Assembly: GCF_900167445.1 (NCBI RefSeq)
Contig: NZ_FUZT01000001.1
Location: 827,363-891,362 of the forward strand
From: Maledivibacter halophilus
Lineage (GTDB): Bacteria > Bacillota > Clostridia > Peptostreptococcales > Caminicellaceae
Reading direction: 5' to 3'
Length of the DNA: 64,000 nt
Notes under the pieces: model-generated
Databases searched by the model: none
What the model was told of the DNA's origin: nothing
What the model saw: the letters and a program-made list of their open reading frames with translations, nothing else
Part shown: one piece after another, positions 44,441 to 53,470 of the stretch
Numbering within the stretch: position 1 is the stretch's first letter
Layout of the letters: each line of letters begins with the position of its first letter
Made by a program: the position numbers and the translations under genes

Positions 44441-45043
44441 ATGTTTTGGATACAGGTATTATTACTATCTTTAATAGGTGCTGGAATAGGGTGGATGACA
44501 AATGTTTTTGCAATTAAGTTGATTTTTAGACCTTTAAATCCAATTAAAATTCCTATACTCAATTTTTCTGTTCAAGGTTTGATTCCTAAGAGAAAAGGAG
44601 AAATAGCCCGTAGTATTGGACACACAGTAGAAACAGAGCTTATTTCGATTGAAGAAATAATTGATAAATTAATAGAAGAAGAAAATAAAAGTGAAATAAT
44701 TGCACAAATCAAGAAAAAAGTTAGGACAATTGCTGAAGAAAAAATGCCTTCTTTAATTCCTGGGGCAATTAAGGGAATGATACTTGTATATGTAGATGAA
44801 ATTATTGATAGTGAGGGTGAGAATGCAATTAATGATTTAACTGAAAAACTTGTGCTTAAGGCCACTAGTAAAGTTAAAATTTCTGAAATTATTGAAGAAA
44901 AAATTAATAGATTTGAACTTGTGAAGCTTGAAGAAATAATATTAAATATTGCCAGGAAAGAATTAAAGCATATTGAACTTTTAGGTGGATTAATAGGTTT
45001 TATAATAGGATTTTTACAAGGAATAATAATTTTACAATTTTAA
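44441..45043 (+). CDS. DUF445-family membrane protein (YheB-like)
   Basis: The 200-residue protein opens with a membrane helix and the family signature GAGIGWMTNVFAIKLIFRPL, then IPKRKGEIARSIGHTVETEL, long helical segments and a C-terminal hydrophobic helix (LIGFIIGFLQGIIIL). DUF445 proteins such as YheB are sporulation-linked or envelope proteins without a settled role. The gene lies between ytxC and thrS. AGAGGTGAAGAA precedes ATG 44441. Confidence 0.88.
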   Translation: MFWIQVLLLSLIGAGIGWMTNVFAIKLIFRPLNPIKIPILNFSVQGLIPKRKGEIARSIGHTVETELISIEEIIDKLIEEENKSEIIAQIKKKVRTIAEEKMPSLIPGAIKGMILVYVDEIIDSEGENAINDLTEKLVLKATSKVKISEIIEEKINRFELVKLEEIILNIARKELKHIELLGGLIGFIIGFLQGIIILQF

Positions 45044-45120
45044 TGCATAAATTGTTTGTTTAATACACAAACTTACCTAAAAGACTTTTTAAAATTAAAG
45101 TAACTATACAAATTTTACTA

Positions 45121-45148
45121 TTGACAAATAAATTTTTATTAATATAAT
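45121..45148 (+). promoter_or_regulatory. Promoter of the thrS T-box transcript
   Basis: TTGACA (45121-45126), a 16-base spacer and TATAAT (45143-45148). Confidence 0.78.
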
Positions 45149-45159
45149 TATATTTAAAC

Positions 45160-45405
45160 CAATAATGATAATGCTATGATGGGAAAGAGTACTATAGATT
45201 CAATCTTAAGAGAGGAAATGTCAATGGCTGTAAGCATTTCTGATATGGCTATAGGAAAACTAACCTTGAGCAGTGATTTAGTAGCTATAAGTGAAAGTAT
45301 TACCGGGTGGCAACGTTAATGCTAAGAGAGTGAATATTTTAATTAGGGTGGAACCGCGGGTGTAACCTCTCGTCCCTACGTAATGTAGGGATGGGAGGTT
45401 TTTAT
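45160..45405 (+). ncRNA. T-box riboswitch controlling thrS (Thr specifier ACT)
   Basis: The leader contains AAGAGAGGAAATG (stem I), a specifier aligning with ACT at 45259-45261 (a threonine codon), the T-box AGGGTGGAACCGCGG (45345-45359) and a strong terminator whose arms begin AACCTCTCGTCCCTAC and GTAGGGATGGGAGGTT. Uncharged tRNA-Thr should promote thrS transcription. The neighbouring ACC one codon on cannot be fully excluded as specifier. Confidence 0.93.
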
Positions 45406-45449
45406 ATTTTAGAAATAGGAATACAAAAGACCATAAGGAGGTTTTATAC

Positions 45450-47375
45450 ATGGAACAAGTGAAAGTTACTTTGAAGGATGGTTCTGTAAAAGAGGTTCCT
45501 AAGGGAACTACTATATTAGAATTAGCTAAGAGTATTAGTGGAAGACTTGGGAAAGAAGCTGTTGCTGGTGAGTTAAATGGAAAGGTTGTAGATTTAAATT
45601 ACAAATTGGATAAAAATTGTAAGATTAATATTTTTAAATTTGATGATGAAGAAGGAAAAGATGTATTTAGACATACAAGTTCTCATATACTAGCCCAAGC
45701 TGTTCAAAAACTATTTCCAGGGACAAAATTAGCTATAGGTCCTGCAATTGAAAATGGTTATTATTATGATTTTGATTCTGACCATAAGTTCACACCGGAA
45801 GATTTAGAAAAGATTGAAAAAGAAATGAGTAAGATAGCCAAGGAAGGTCTTAATCCTGAAAGATTTGAACTTCCAAGGGAAGAAGCAATAAAATATATGG
45901 AAGAAAAAGGAGAGCCTTATAAAGTAGAATTAATTAAAGATTTACCTGAAGATGCTGTTATATCATTTTATAAGCAGGGAGATTTTGTTGATCTTTGTGC
46001 TGGGCCTCATCTTCCTACTACAAAAATTGTAAAGGCTCTGAAGCTTTTAAGTATTGCAGGGGCTTATTGGAGAGGCGATGAAAAGAATAAAATGCTTCAA
46101 AGGATTTATGGAACTTCCTTTCCAAAGAAAAAATTATTAGAGGAATACATTAATAGGTTGGAAGAAGCTAAGAAGAGGGACCATAGAAAACTAGGCAAGG
46201 AATTAAAGCTGTTTACTATACTAGAAGAAGGACCAGGCTTCCCATTTTTCCTACCAAAGGGAATGGAACTTAAAAATACTTTAATGGATTATTGGAGAGA
46301 GGTACACAAGAGATGGGGATATGTAGAGGTTGAAACTCCAATTATATTGAACAGAAAGCTTTGGGAAACTTCAGGACACTGGTATCACTATAAGGAAAAT
46401 ATGTATACTTTAAAAATAGATGAGGAAGATTATGCTATTAAGCCAATGAATTGTCCTGGTGGAATGCTGGTTTATAAGACAGAGATGCGTTCCTATAGAG
46501 ATTTCCCTATGAGAGTTGGGGAAGTAGGAAGAGTTCATAGACATGAATTGTCTGGAGCACTACATGGTCTTATGAGGGTTAGAGCTTTTACTCAAGATGA
46601 TGCCCATATATTCATGCTACCGGAACAGATAAAAGATGAAATAAAGGGTGTTGCAAAATTAATAGATGAAGTTTATACAAAGTTTGGATTTAAATATCAT
46701 GTTGAGCTATCTACTAGACCTGAAAACTCAATGGGTAATGATGAAGATTGGAATATGGCTGAAGATGCATTGAGGGAAGCCTTAGAAGAGGAAAATCTTT
46801 CATATAAACTAAATGAAGGGGATGGGGCATTTTATGGACCTAAAATTGACTTTCATTTAGAAGATTGTATAGGTAGAACATGGCAATGTGGTACAATCCA
46901 GCTTGACTTTCAACTACCCCAAAGATTTGATTTAACATATATAGGTAAAGATGGTGAGAAGCATAGGCCTATTGTAATCCACAGAGTTGCATTTGGTAGC
47001 ATAGAAAGATTTATTGGGATATTAATTGAACATTTTGCAGGTAAATTCCCTACATGGCTTGCACCAGAACAAGTGAGAGTTCTTCCAATAACTGATAAAC
47101 ATGTAGAATATGCTAAAAAGGTTGCTGAAAAGATCCAGAATAAGAATATTAAAGTGGAAGTAGATAGTAGAAATGAAAAAATAGGATATAAAATACGTGA
47201 GGCTCAGCTTGGTAAAGTTCCATATATGCTTATACTAGGAGATAAAGAATTAGAAAATGATACAATATCCGTTCGTTCAAGGGATAAAGGAGAATTGGGA
47301 AATCAAGATGTAGATAGCTTTATTGACAATGTAGTAGAGGAAATTAAAAATAGAACATTAATAATATCAGAATAA
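45450..47375 (+). CDS. thrS: Threonine-tRNA ligase
   Basis: The 641-residue class II synthetase has an N-terminal TGS domain (about 1-62), an editing domain with HTSSHILAQAV and LCAGPHLP zinc residues, the catalytic core with motif 2 MRVGEVGRVHRHELSGALHG and motif 3 AFGSIERFIGILIEH, and the C-terminal anticodon domain. AAGGAGG precedes ATG 45450. It is controlled by the Thr T-box. Confidence 0.98.
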   Translation: MEQVKVTLKDGSVKEVPKGTTILELAKSISGRLGKEAVAGELNGKVVDLNYKLDKNCKINIFKFDDEEGKDVFRHTSSHILAQAVQKLFPGTKLAIGPAIENGYYYDFDSDHKFTPEDLEKIEKEMSKIAKEGLNPERFELPREEAIKYMEEKGEPYKVELIKDLPEDAVISFYKQGDFVDLCAGPHLPTTKIVKALKLLSIAGAYWRGDEKNKMLQRIYGTSFPKKKLLEEYINRLEEAKKRDHRKLGKELKLFTILEEGPGFPFFLPKGMELKNTLMDYWREVHKRWGYVEVETPIILNRKLWETSGHWYHYKENMYTLKIDEEDYAIKPMNCPGGMLVYKTEMRSYRDFPMRVGEVGRVHRHELSGALHGLMRVRAFTQDDAHIFMLPEQIKDEIKGVAKLIDEVYTKFGFKYHVELSTRPENSMGNDEDWNMAEDALREALEEENLSYKLNEGDGAFYGPKIDFHLEDCIGRTWQCGTIQLDFQLPQRFDLTYIGKDGEKHRPIVIHRVAFGSIERFIGILIEHFAGKFPTWLAPEQVRVLPITDKHVEYAKKVAEKIQNKNIKVEVDSRNEKIGYKIREAQLGKVPYMLILGDKELENDTISVRSRDKGELGNQDVDSFIDNVVEEIKNRTLIISE

Positions 47376-47382
47376 TGGAGTA

Positions 47383-47424
47383 AAAAATAACTTCCTGATA
47401 AATACTATTAGGAAGTTATTTTTT
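47383..47424. terminator. Bidirectional terminator thrS / ftsH-like
   Basis: AAATAACTTCCT (47385-47396) pairs with AGGAAGTTATTT (47410-47421), with T runs on both strands. Confidence 0.8.
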
Positions 47425-47428
47425 AAGT

Positions 47429-48991
47429 TTATATAATAGAAACTTTTTGTGTGCTATTGTATTTCTCAATGATTGTATTTAAATCTTCGCCAGTTAGAGT
47501 TTCCTTTTCATATAAAACATTAGCTACTTTGCTTAATAATTCTTTATTTAATTTTACTTTTTCTAAAGTGTCTTTGTAGCATAAATCGATTATTTTATTT
47601 ATTTCCCTATCTATTATGTCGTAACAGTTTTTAATTAGGGTAGGTTCATAAAATCTATTTCCTAAATCACTCATACCATATTCGCAGACCATCTGAAAAG
47701 CTATTTCATTTGCTTTTTTCAAATCATCCTTTGCTCCTGTTGAAATGTTTCCAAATATTACTTCTTCAGCTGCTCTACCACCAAGCATCACCTTTATTTT
47801 ATTGAACAGCTCTTCCTTAGTTATTAAAAATCTTTCTTCATTTGGTGTATACATAACATATCCTAAGGCTTGGCTTCTAGGGATAATGGATATCTTTGAA
47901 ATTAAATCTGAGCTCAATATTTTCCCCATTAAAGCATGGCCAGCTTCATGAAAAGATACTCTTCTTTTTTCTTTTTCAATGATTGAGTAATTTTTTCTTT
48001 CAAGTCCACCAATGACCTTTTCGATGGCATTGTTAAAATCGTCAAAGTCAATAGATTTTTTATTATTTCTTACTGCTAAAATTGCAGCTTCATTAGCAAT
48101 ATTAGAAATATGGGCACCAGACATTCCATGGGTTCTTTTTGCAAGCTCACTAATATTTATTTTTGGATTGATAGGCTTATTTTTAATATGAACTTTAAAA
48201 ATCTCCTCTCGAGATTTAATATCTGGATTTCCAATAAATATATTTCTATCAAATCTTCCAGGTCTTTTTAAAGCCTCATCAAGCATATCTATGCGGTTGG
48301 TAGCACCTATGACTATAACAGTTTGATCATTGTTAAATCCATCCAATTCAATTAATAGTTGATTTAAAGTCTGATCCTTTTCGTTATTACTTTCTAAAGT
48401 TCTTTTAGCTCCAATTGCATCTATCTCATCAATAAAAATTACTGAAGGAGCTTCTTTTCTGGCTTTTTCAAATAAAGCTCTTACTCTTTTAGCACCTACA
48501 CCTACATATTTTTCTACAAATTCTGATCCACTTGCTGCAATAAATTTGGAATTGGTTTCACCGGCAATAGCTCTTGCTAGTAGTGTTTTTCCAGTTCCAG
48601 GAGGACCATGTAATAATATACCCTTAGGAATTTTTGCCCCCATAGCTCTGTATTTATCTGGATTTTTTAAAAAGTCAATTATTTCTTCCAGCTCTTCCTT
48701 TGCCTCATCTAATCCAGCAACATCTTTAAAGCCTATTTTGGGTTCATTAGCTTTATCATTTTTTTTATCAGTTTTTTCAGTTTTGAGATTAACTGGGGCA
48801 AATTGAGGAGAACCATTATACTTTAAAAAATATATCAATAAAATAATAGTTATCAATATTATTATACTGATTCCAGAACTACTGATGCCAACATAACCTT
48901 TGGGCTTATTGTTAATACCAGGGCTAGTTAACATAAAAAAACCAAAAATTATTGAAGGTAACAATATAAATAAAAGGGACTTTTTTTTCAA
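47429..48991 (-). CDS. FtsH-like ATP-dependent zinc metalloprotease, short N-terminal form
   Basis: The protein has two membrane helices (about 10-25 and 44-61, counting from the longer start) separated by only about 18 residues, where typical FtsH has about 75. Then come the AAA domain with GPPGTGKT, IFIDEIDAIGAKR and the second-region RPGRFDR, and the protease domain with HEAGH and the third zinc ligand in STGAKDDLKKA. Length is about 520 residues against 600-650 for housekeeping FtsH, so this is probably a second, specialised FtsH. I prefer TTG 48991, because AGGTGAT precedes it and a GTG at 49003 lies in that site. Confidence 0.88.
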   Translation of the reverse strand: MKKKSLLFILLPSIIFGFFMLTSPGINNKPKGYVGISSSGISIIILITIILLIYFLKYNGSPQFAPVNLKTEKTDKKNDKANEPKIGFKDVAGLDEAKEELEEIIDFLKNPDKYRAMGAKIPKGILLHGPPGTGKTLLARAIAGETNSKFIAASGSEFVEKYVGVGAKRVRALFEKARKEAPSVIFIDEIDAIGAKRTLESNNEKDQTLNQLLIELDGFNNDQTVIVIGATNRIDMLDEALKRPGRFDRNIFIGNPDIKSREEIFKVHIKNKPINPKINISELAKRTHGMSGAHISNIANEAAILAVRNNKKSIDFDDFNNAIEKVIGGLERKNYSIIEKEKRRVSFHEAGHALMGKILSSDLISKISIIPRSQALGYVMYTPNEERFLITKEELFNKIKVMLGGRAAEEVIFGNISTGAKDDLKKANEIAFQMVCEYGMSDLGNRFYEPTLIKNCYDIIDREINKIIDLCYKDTLEKVKLNKELLSKVANVLYEKETLTGEDLNTIIEKYNSTQKVSII

Positions 48992-49292
48992 ATTAAATAT
49001 CACCTGCCTTTTATTTTTTATTTAGTATTAGTGTACCCAAAGTTAATTTAAAAAATAAATTAAAAGTTAAATTATATAAATTTTAAAAAATATATATATT
49101 AAAAAATATTTAAATTAAAATTAAAAAAAAGAAGGAAAATTCAGAATAGTGTAGAATTACTTTAATTAGCAATTGTAAAATTTTCTTGTGGAAGTAAATA
49201 ATAATATATGTGTAAAAAAATATAAATCATTATAAAAATAAACTATAAGGTTAATTTATGGAATTTTATTTGGCATGTCTACATATTTATGT

Positions 49293-49418
49293 ATTAAGGA
49301 AATAGCATAATTTTTTATGCAAAAGCTTATTAATACATATAAACCTATAATTAGAAAAGTTATGGTATTAATATTTTGAAATTTTCTCCAACCTAAATTA
49401 TGTAGTTTTCTCAATTTA
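49293..49418. repeat. Family A interspersed repeat (copy A10)
   Basis: The left end AAGGAAATAGCATAATTTTT and the right end AAATTATGTAGTTTTCTCAA are inverted. It is the only structured feature of the roughly 500-base divergent gap 49004-49516; the rest is very AT-rich. Confidence 0.6.
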
Positions 49419-49516
49419 TTATTTTTCAATATATTTTGAAGGGAAAGGAGGTTAAATTTTAAAAGGATTTAAGTTGCAATGAAATATATTTATGAAAATT
49501 TGAGGGGGATTTAATT

Positions 49517-50734
49517 ATGTTTAAGAAAATTTTGTCTATTTTATTAGTGCTGATGTTAGTAGTTGGTTTAGCTGCATGTGGCCAGCAGCCAGCTTCAAAT
49601 GAAGAACAGACTCCAGCAGAAGAAAATAATGAACAAGAAGCTCCAGAGGAAGAGTCTAGTGAAGAAACAGCTTCTGATTCAGGAAAAGATGAGAAATGGA
49701 AAATAGGTATAATGACTGGTACCGTTGTGCAAAATGAAGAAGAATATAATGCAGCTCAAAATGTGTTAAAAGAATATGGTGAAGAACATATCATTACTAT
49801 GACATATCCACCTAAATTTATGGATGAGCAGGAAACAACCATAGCAAATGTTACAAGTATGGCGGCAGATACTGATGTAAAGGCGATTGTAATTTGTCAG
49901 GCTGTACCTGGAACCTCAGCTGCTATAGATAAAGCTAAGGAAATAAGGGATGATATTCTATTTATAGCTGGAACACCTGGAGAAAATCCAGATGATATTT
50001 CAGCTAAGGCAGACTTAGTATTGCAAATGGACGAACTTGCAATGGGTAAAACTGTACCAGAACAAGCTAAAAAGCAGGGAGCAAAGGTATTTATTCACTA
50101 TTCATTCCCAAGACATATGTCCTATCCACTTCTTGCTGCAAGAAGGGATATTATGGAGGAGCATTGTGCAGAAATAGATTTGGAATTTGTTGATGCTTCT
50201 GCTCCAGATCCAACAGGTGATGCTGGTGTATCAGGAGCTCAACAGTTTATACTTGAGGATGTACCAAGAATGATAGAAAAATATGGAAAGGATACAGCAT
50301 TTTTCAGTACCAACTGTTCAATGCAAGTTCCTTTAATTAGTGCTGTACTACAAGGGGGAGCTATATATCCACAGCCTTGCTGTCCTTCTCCTTATCATGG
50401 TTTCCCATCAGCATTGGGTATAGAAATACCTGATGAGAAAAAGGGAGATATTGATTATGTAATAGAAGAGACTAGAAGAATAATCAAGGAAAAGGGTGGA
50501 GAAGGAAGATTCTCAACTTGGCCAGTACCTGTTAATATGATGTATATTGAAGCCGGTGCAGAATATGCTAAGGCATATATAGAGGGAGAAACCGAGGGTA
50601 AGGTAGATCTAGAAGTGCTAAAGGCTAAATTTAAAGAATATGCCGAGACCGATGTACAAGTAAATATGCTTGAAGAAGGCGGAAAGAAATATGATAACTA
50701 CTTTACTGTATTAATTGATTTCATTAATTACTAG
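49517..50734 (+). CDS. DUF3798-family substrate-binding lipoprotein
   Basis: The 405-residue lipoprotein has lipobox GLAAC (Cys21), an acidic Glu/Ser/Thr-rich linker (about 25-58) and a DUF3798 domain shaped like a periplasmic binding protein (WKIGIMTGTVVQNEEEY...VKAIVICQAVPGTSAAI...). Distinctive segments are FSTNCSMQVPL and YPQPCCPSPYHGFP, with cysteines rare in extracytoplasmic proteins. It heads a run of an ABC ATPase and two permeases, so it is the likely solute-binding part of an importer. Substrate unknown. Confidence 0.88.
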   Translation: MFKKILSILLVLMLVVGLAACGQQPASNEEQTPAEENNEQEAPEEESSEETASDSGKDEKWKIGIMTGTVVQNEEEYNAAQNVLKEYGEEHIITMTYPPKFMDEQETTIANVTSMAADTDVKAIVICQAVPGTSAAIDKAKEIRDDILFIAGTPGENPDDISAKADLVLQMDELAMGKTVPEQAKKQGAKVFIHYSFPRHMSYPLLAARRDIMEEHCAEIDLEFVDASAPDPTGDAGVSGAQQFILEDVPRMIEKYGKDTAFFSTNCSMQVPLISAVLQGGAIYPQPCCPSPYHGFPSALGIEIPDEKKGDIDYVIEETRRIIKEKGGEGRFSTWPVPVNMMYIEAGAEYAKAYIEGETEGKVDLEVLKAKFKEYAETDVQVNMLEEGGKKYDNYFTVLIDFINY

Positions 50735-50821
50735 AATTTATATTTGAAAATTTAAAATGTAAGGTTACCTGAAGGTAGCCTTACATTAATTATGAATAGA
50801 CCTATAGGTGGTGAACATAAA

Positions 50822-52429
50822 ATGGAGGAACAATATGTATTACAAATGAAGAATATTGAAAAAAGTTATTTTGGAAATAAAGTTTTAAAGGGTGTAGATT
50901 TATCGGTTAAAAAAGGAGAAATTCATGCCCTTCTAGGGGAAAATGGAGCTGGGAAATCTACCCTTATGAATGTTTTATTTGGAATGCCTGTAATTCATTC
51001 AACAGGAGGATTTGAAGGAGAAGTTAGAATTGATGGAGCCAATATGAATGTAAAATCTCCTAAGGAAGCAATGGAATTTGGAATAGGTATGGTTCACCAG
51101 GAATTCATGTTAATACCAGGATTTACTTTAACAGAAAATATTAAACTTAATAGAGAAATAACTAAGAAAAATTTTTTGAATAGAATTTTTAAAAAGGATA
51201 CATTAAAATTTTTGGATTTTAAACAAATGAACACAGATTCTAGAGAATCTTTGGATACATTAGGTCTTGATATTGAAGAATGGGTTAAGGTTGCTGGATT
51301 ACCCGTTGGTCATATGCAATTTATTGAAATTGCAAGGGAAATTGATAAAAAGGGTATAAAGCTTTTAGTTTTTGATGAACCTACGGCCGTATTGACTGAA
51401 AGTGAAGCCGACAATTTAATAGCATCCATGAAAAAAATAGCTCAAAGGGGAATTGCGATTTTATTTATTACCCATAGATTGGATGAAGTTATTAAGGCTG
51501 CTGACAATGTAACTATATTAAGGGATGGAGAACTGGTTACTACAAGAAAGACGAAGGACACGAATGTGGGAGAACTTGCAGAGCTTATGGTTGGAAGAAA
51601 GATTGAGCTGACTAAATCAGAAGATAATGAGGAAAAGGATAATAATAGAGAAGTTGTTTTGTCGTTGAAAAATTTAAAGGTAGATATGCCAGGTGAAGAA
51701 GTAAAGGGAATGAGTCTTGATATTATGAAGGGAGAAATATTTGGAATAGGTGGGTTGGCAGGACAAGGGAAAATAGGAATTGCCAATGGAATAATGGGGC
51801 TTTATGAAACTGAAGGAGAAATTATCCTAAATGGAGAAAAGCTTAATTTAAATGATACAAAGGATTCTTTAAAGAAGGGACTGGCCTTTGTATCTGAGGA
51901 TAGAAGGGGAGTAGGCCTTCTTCTCGATGAGTCAATTGAGCAGAATATTGTTGTTACCACTTTGCAAATAAAGGAAAAATTCCTAAAGAAGTTTGCTATT
52001 TTTAATCAAATTGATAGGGGAGCAGTACGGAAAAATGCCCTTAAAATGATTAATGATTTAGATATAAGATGTACAGGCCCAGAACAATATACAAGAAGAT
52101 TGAGTGGAGGAAATCAACAAAAGGTTTGTATTGCTAGGGCTCTTACCCTAGAGCCTAAAATTCTTTTGGTTTCAGAACCTACTAGAGGTATAGACATAGG
52201 TGCAAAAAAATTGGTTTTAGATTTATTGGTAAAATTGAATAAGGAATTGGGGATGACCATCGTTATGGCATCCAGTGAATTAGGAGAACTTAGATCTATT
52301 TGTAATAGAATAGCAATTATATCAAAGGGAAAGGTAGAAGGAATACTTAGGCCTGATGATAGTGATAGAGACTTCGGTTTGATGATGGCTGGAGAATATC
52401 GCAAACTACATAGTAAGGAGGCTATATAA
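50822..52429 (+). CDS. ABC transporter ATP-binding protein, double-domain (sugar/nucleoside type)
   Basis: The 535-residue protein has two ABC domains. The first has Walker A GENGAGKST (39-47) and Walker B LLVFDEPTAV; the second has a degenerate loop GGLAGQGKIG and signature RLSGGNQQKV. This is the RbsA/XylG/YufO layout. ATG 50822 fits ATAGGTGGTGAACAT; an earlier ATG at 50792 is less likely. It overlaps the next permease gene by one base (TAATG). Confidence 0.92.
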   Translation: MEEQYVLQMKNIEKSYFGNKVLKGVDLSVKKGEIHALLGENGAGKSTLMNVLFGMPVIHSTGGFEGEVRIDGANMNVKSPKEAMEFGIGMVHQEFMLIPGFTLTENIKLNREITKKNFLNRIFKKDTLKFLDFKQMNTDSRESLDTLGLDIEEWVKVAGLPVGHMQFIEIAREIDKKGIKLLVFDEPTAVLTESEADNLIASMKKIAQRGIAILFITHRLDEVIKAADNVTILRDGELVTTRKTKDTNVGELAELMVGRKIELTKSEDNEEKDNNREVVLSLKNLKVDMPGEEVKGMSLDIMKGEIFGIGGLAGQGKIGIANGIMGLYETEGEIILNGEKLNLNDTKDSLKKGLAFVSEDRRGVGLLLDESIEQNIVVTTLQIKEKFLKKFAIFNQIDRGAVRKNALKMINDLDIRCTGPEQYTRRLSGGNQQKVCIARALTLEPKILLVSEPTRGIDIGAKKLVLDLLVKLNKELGMTIVMASSELGELRSICNRIAIISKGKVEGILRPDDSDRDFGLMMAGEYRKLHSKEAI

Positions 52430-53469
52430 TGACTGATTCAATCAGAGATATTACAAGAAAAATAGGGCTTCCAAGGATAATAATTTCTTTGTTTTTTATA
52501 TTTCTATTGATATTAGCTGTAGGTATCGGTATGCCCTTTGATGCTTTACTTGGGGATATAATAAGGAGATTCGGAATGTTTGGTATTCTAGTTTTAGCTA
52601 TGGTACCTGCAATTCAATCGGGAATAGGACCTAATTTTGCCCTTCCTCTGGGCATATTGTGCGGTATATTAGGTGGAATAGTTAGTATAGAGCTTGGGCT
52701 ATTAGGTGCGCAAGGTTTTTGGGGTGCAATTCTTATATCTTTACCCTTTGCTGTATTAGTTGGGGTTGGATATGGAATGCTTCTGAATAGGATTAAAGGT
52801 TCTGAACTTGTCGTGGCATCCTATACTGGATTTTCTGCTGTTGCCTTTATGTGCATCATGTGGGTTGTACTGCCCTTTAAGCATAACGAAATGGTATGGC
52901 CTATTGGAAGGGGCTTAAGGGTTACTATTTCTTTAGAATCAACCTTTGGATATATACTAAATAATTTTGGGGGATTTCATATTGGTAATTTTTATATGCC
53001 CACAGGTCTAGTACTATTTTTCTTTGTATTGTGTTTAGTTGTATGGCTATTTACAAGAAGTAAGATAGGTATAGCTATGAAGGCAGCAGGAGATAATCCC
53101 AAGTTTGCAATTGCTTCAGGTATAGATGTTGATAAATGTAGAATACTAGGAACCACCCTTTCTACAGTGCTTGGAGCAGTAGGTATAATAGCATATGCCC
53201 AAAGCTATGGCTTTTTTCAATTATATATGGCTCCACTAATGATGGCCTTTCCAGCTGTTGCAGCAGTTTTAATAGGTGGTGCCACAGCTAAAAAAGCAAA
53301 AATATCCCATGTTATAATAGGAGTCTTTCTGTTCCAGGGACTTCTTACAATTGCCCTCCCCGTTGCAAATCAAATAATAAAGGTAGGAAATCTATCGGAG
53401 GTACTAAGAATGATAGTTCAAAATGGCATTATATTGTATGCATTAACTAAAGTTGGGGGGGGAGAATAA
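52429..53469 (+). CDS. ABC transporter permease 1 of the DUF3798 system
   Basis: The 346-residue membrane protein belongs to the BPD_transp_2 permease family, with eight to ten helices and the conserved GIAMKAAGDNPKFAIASGIDVDK near the cytoplasmic loop that meets the ATPase. It overlaps the ATPase gene by one base, and the second permease begins one base after its stop. Confidence 0.9.
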   Translation: MTDSIRDITRKIGLPRIIISLFFIFLLILAVGIGMPFDALLGDIIRRFGMFGILVLAMVPAIQSGIGPNFALPLGILCGILGGIVSIELGLLGAQGFWGAILISLPFAVLVGVGYGMLLNRIKGSELVVASYTGFSAVAFMCIMWVVLPFKHNEMVWPIGRGLRVTISLESTFGYILNNFGGFHIGNFYMPTGLVLFFFVLCLVVWLFTRSKIGIAMKAAGDNPKFAIASGIDVDKCRILGTTLSTVLGAVGIIAYAQSYGFFQLYMAPLMMAFPAVAAVLIGGATAKKAKISHVIIGVFLFQGLLTIALPVANQIIKVGNLSEVLRMIVQNGIILYALTKVGGGE

Positions 53470-53470
53470 T

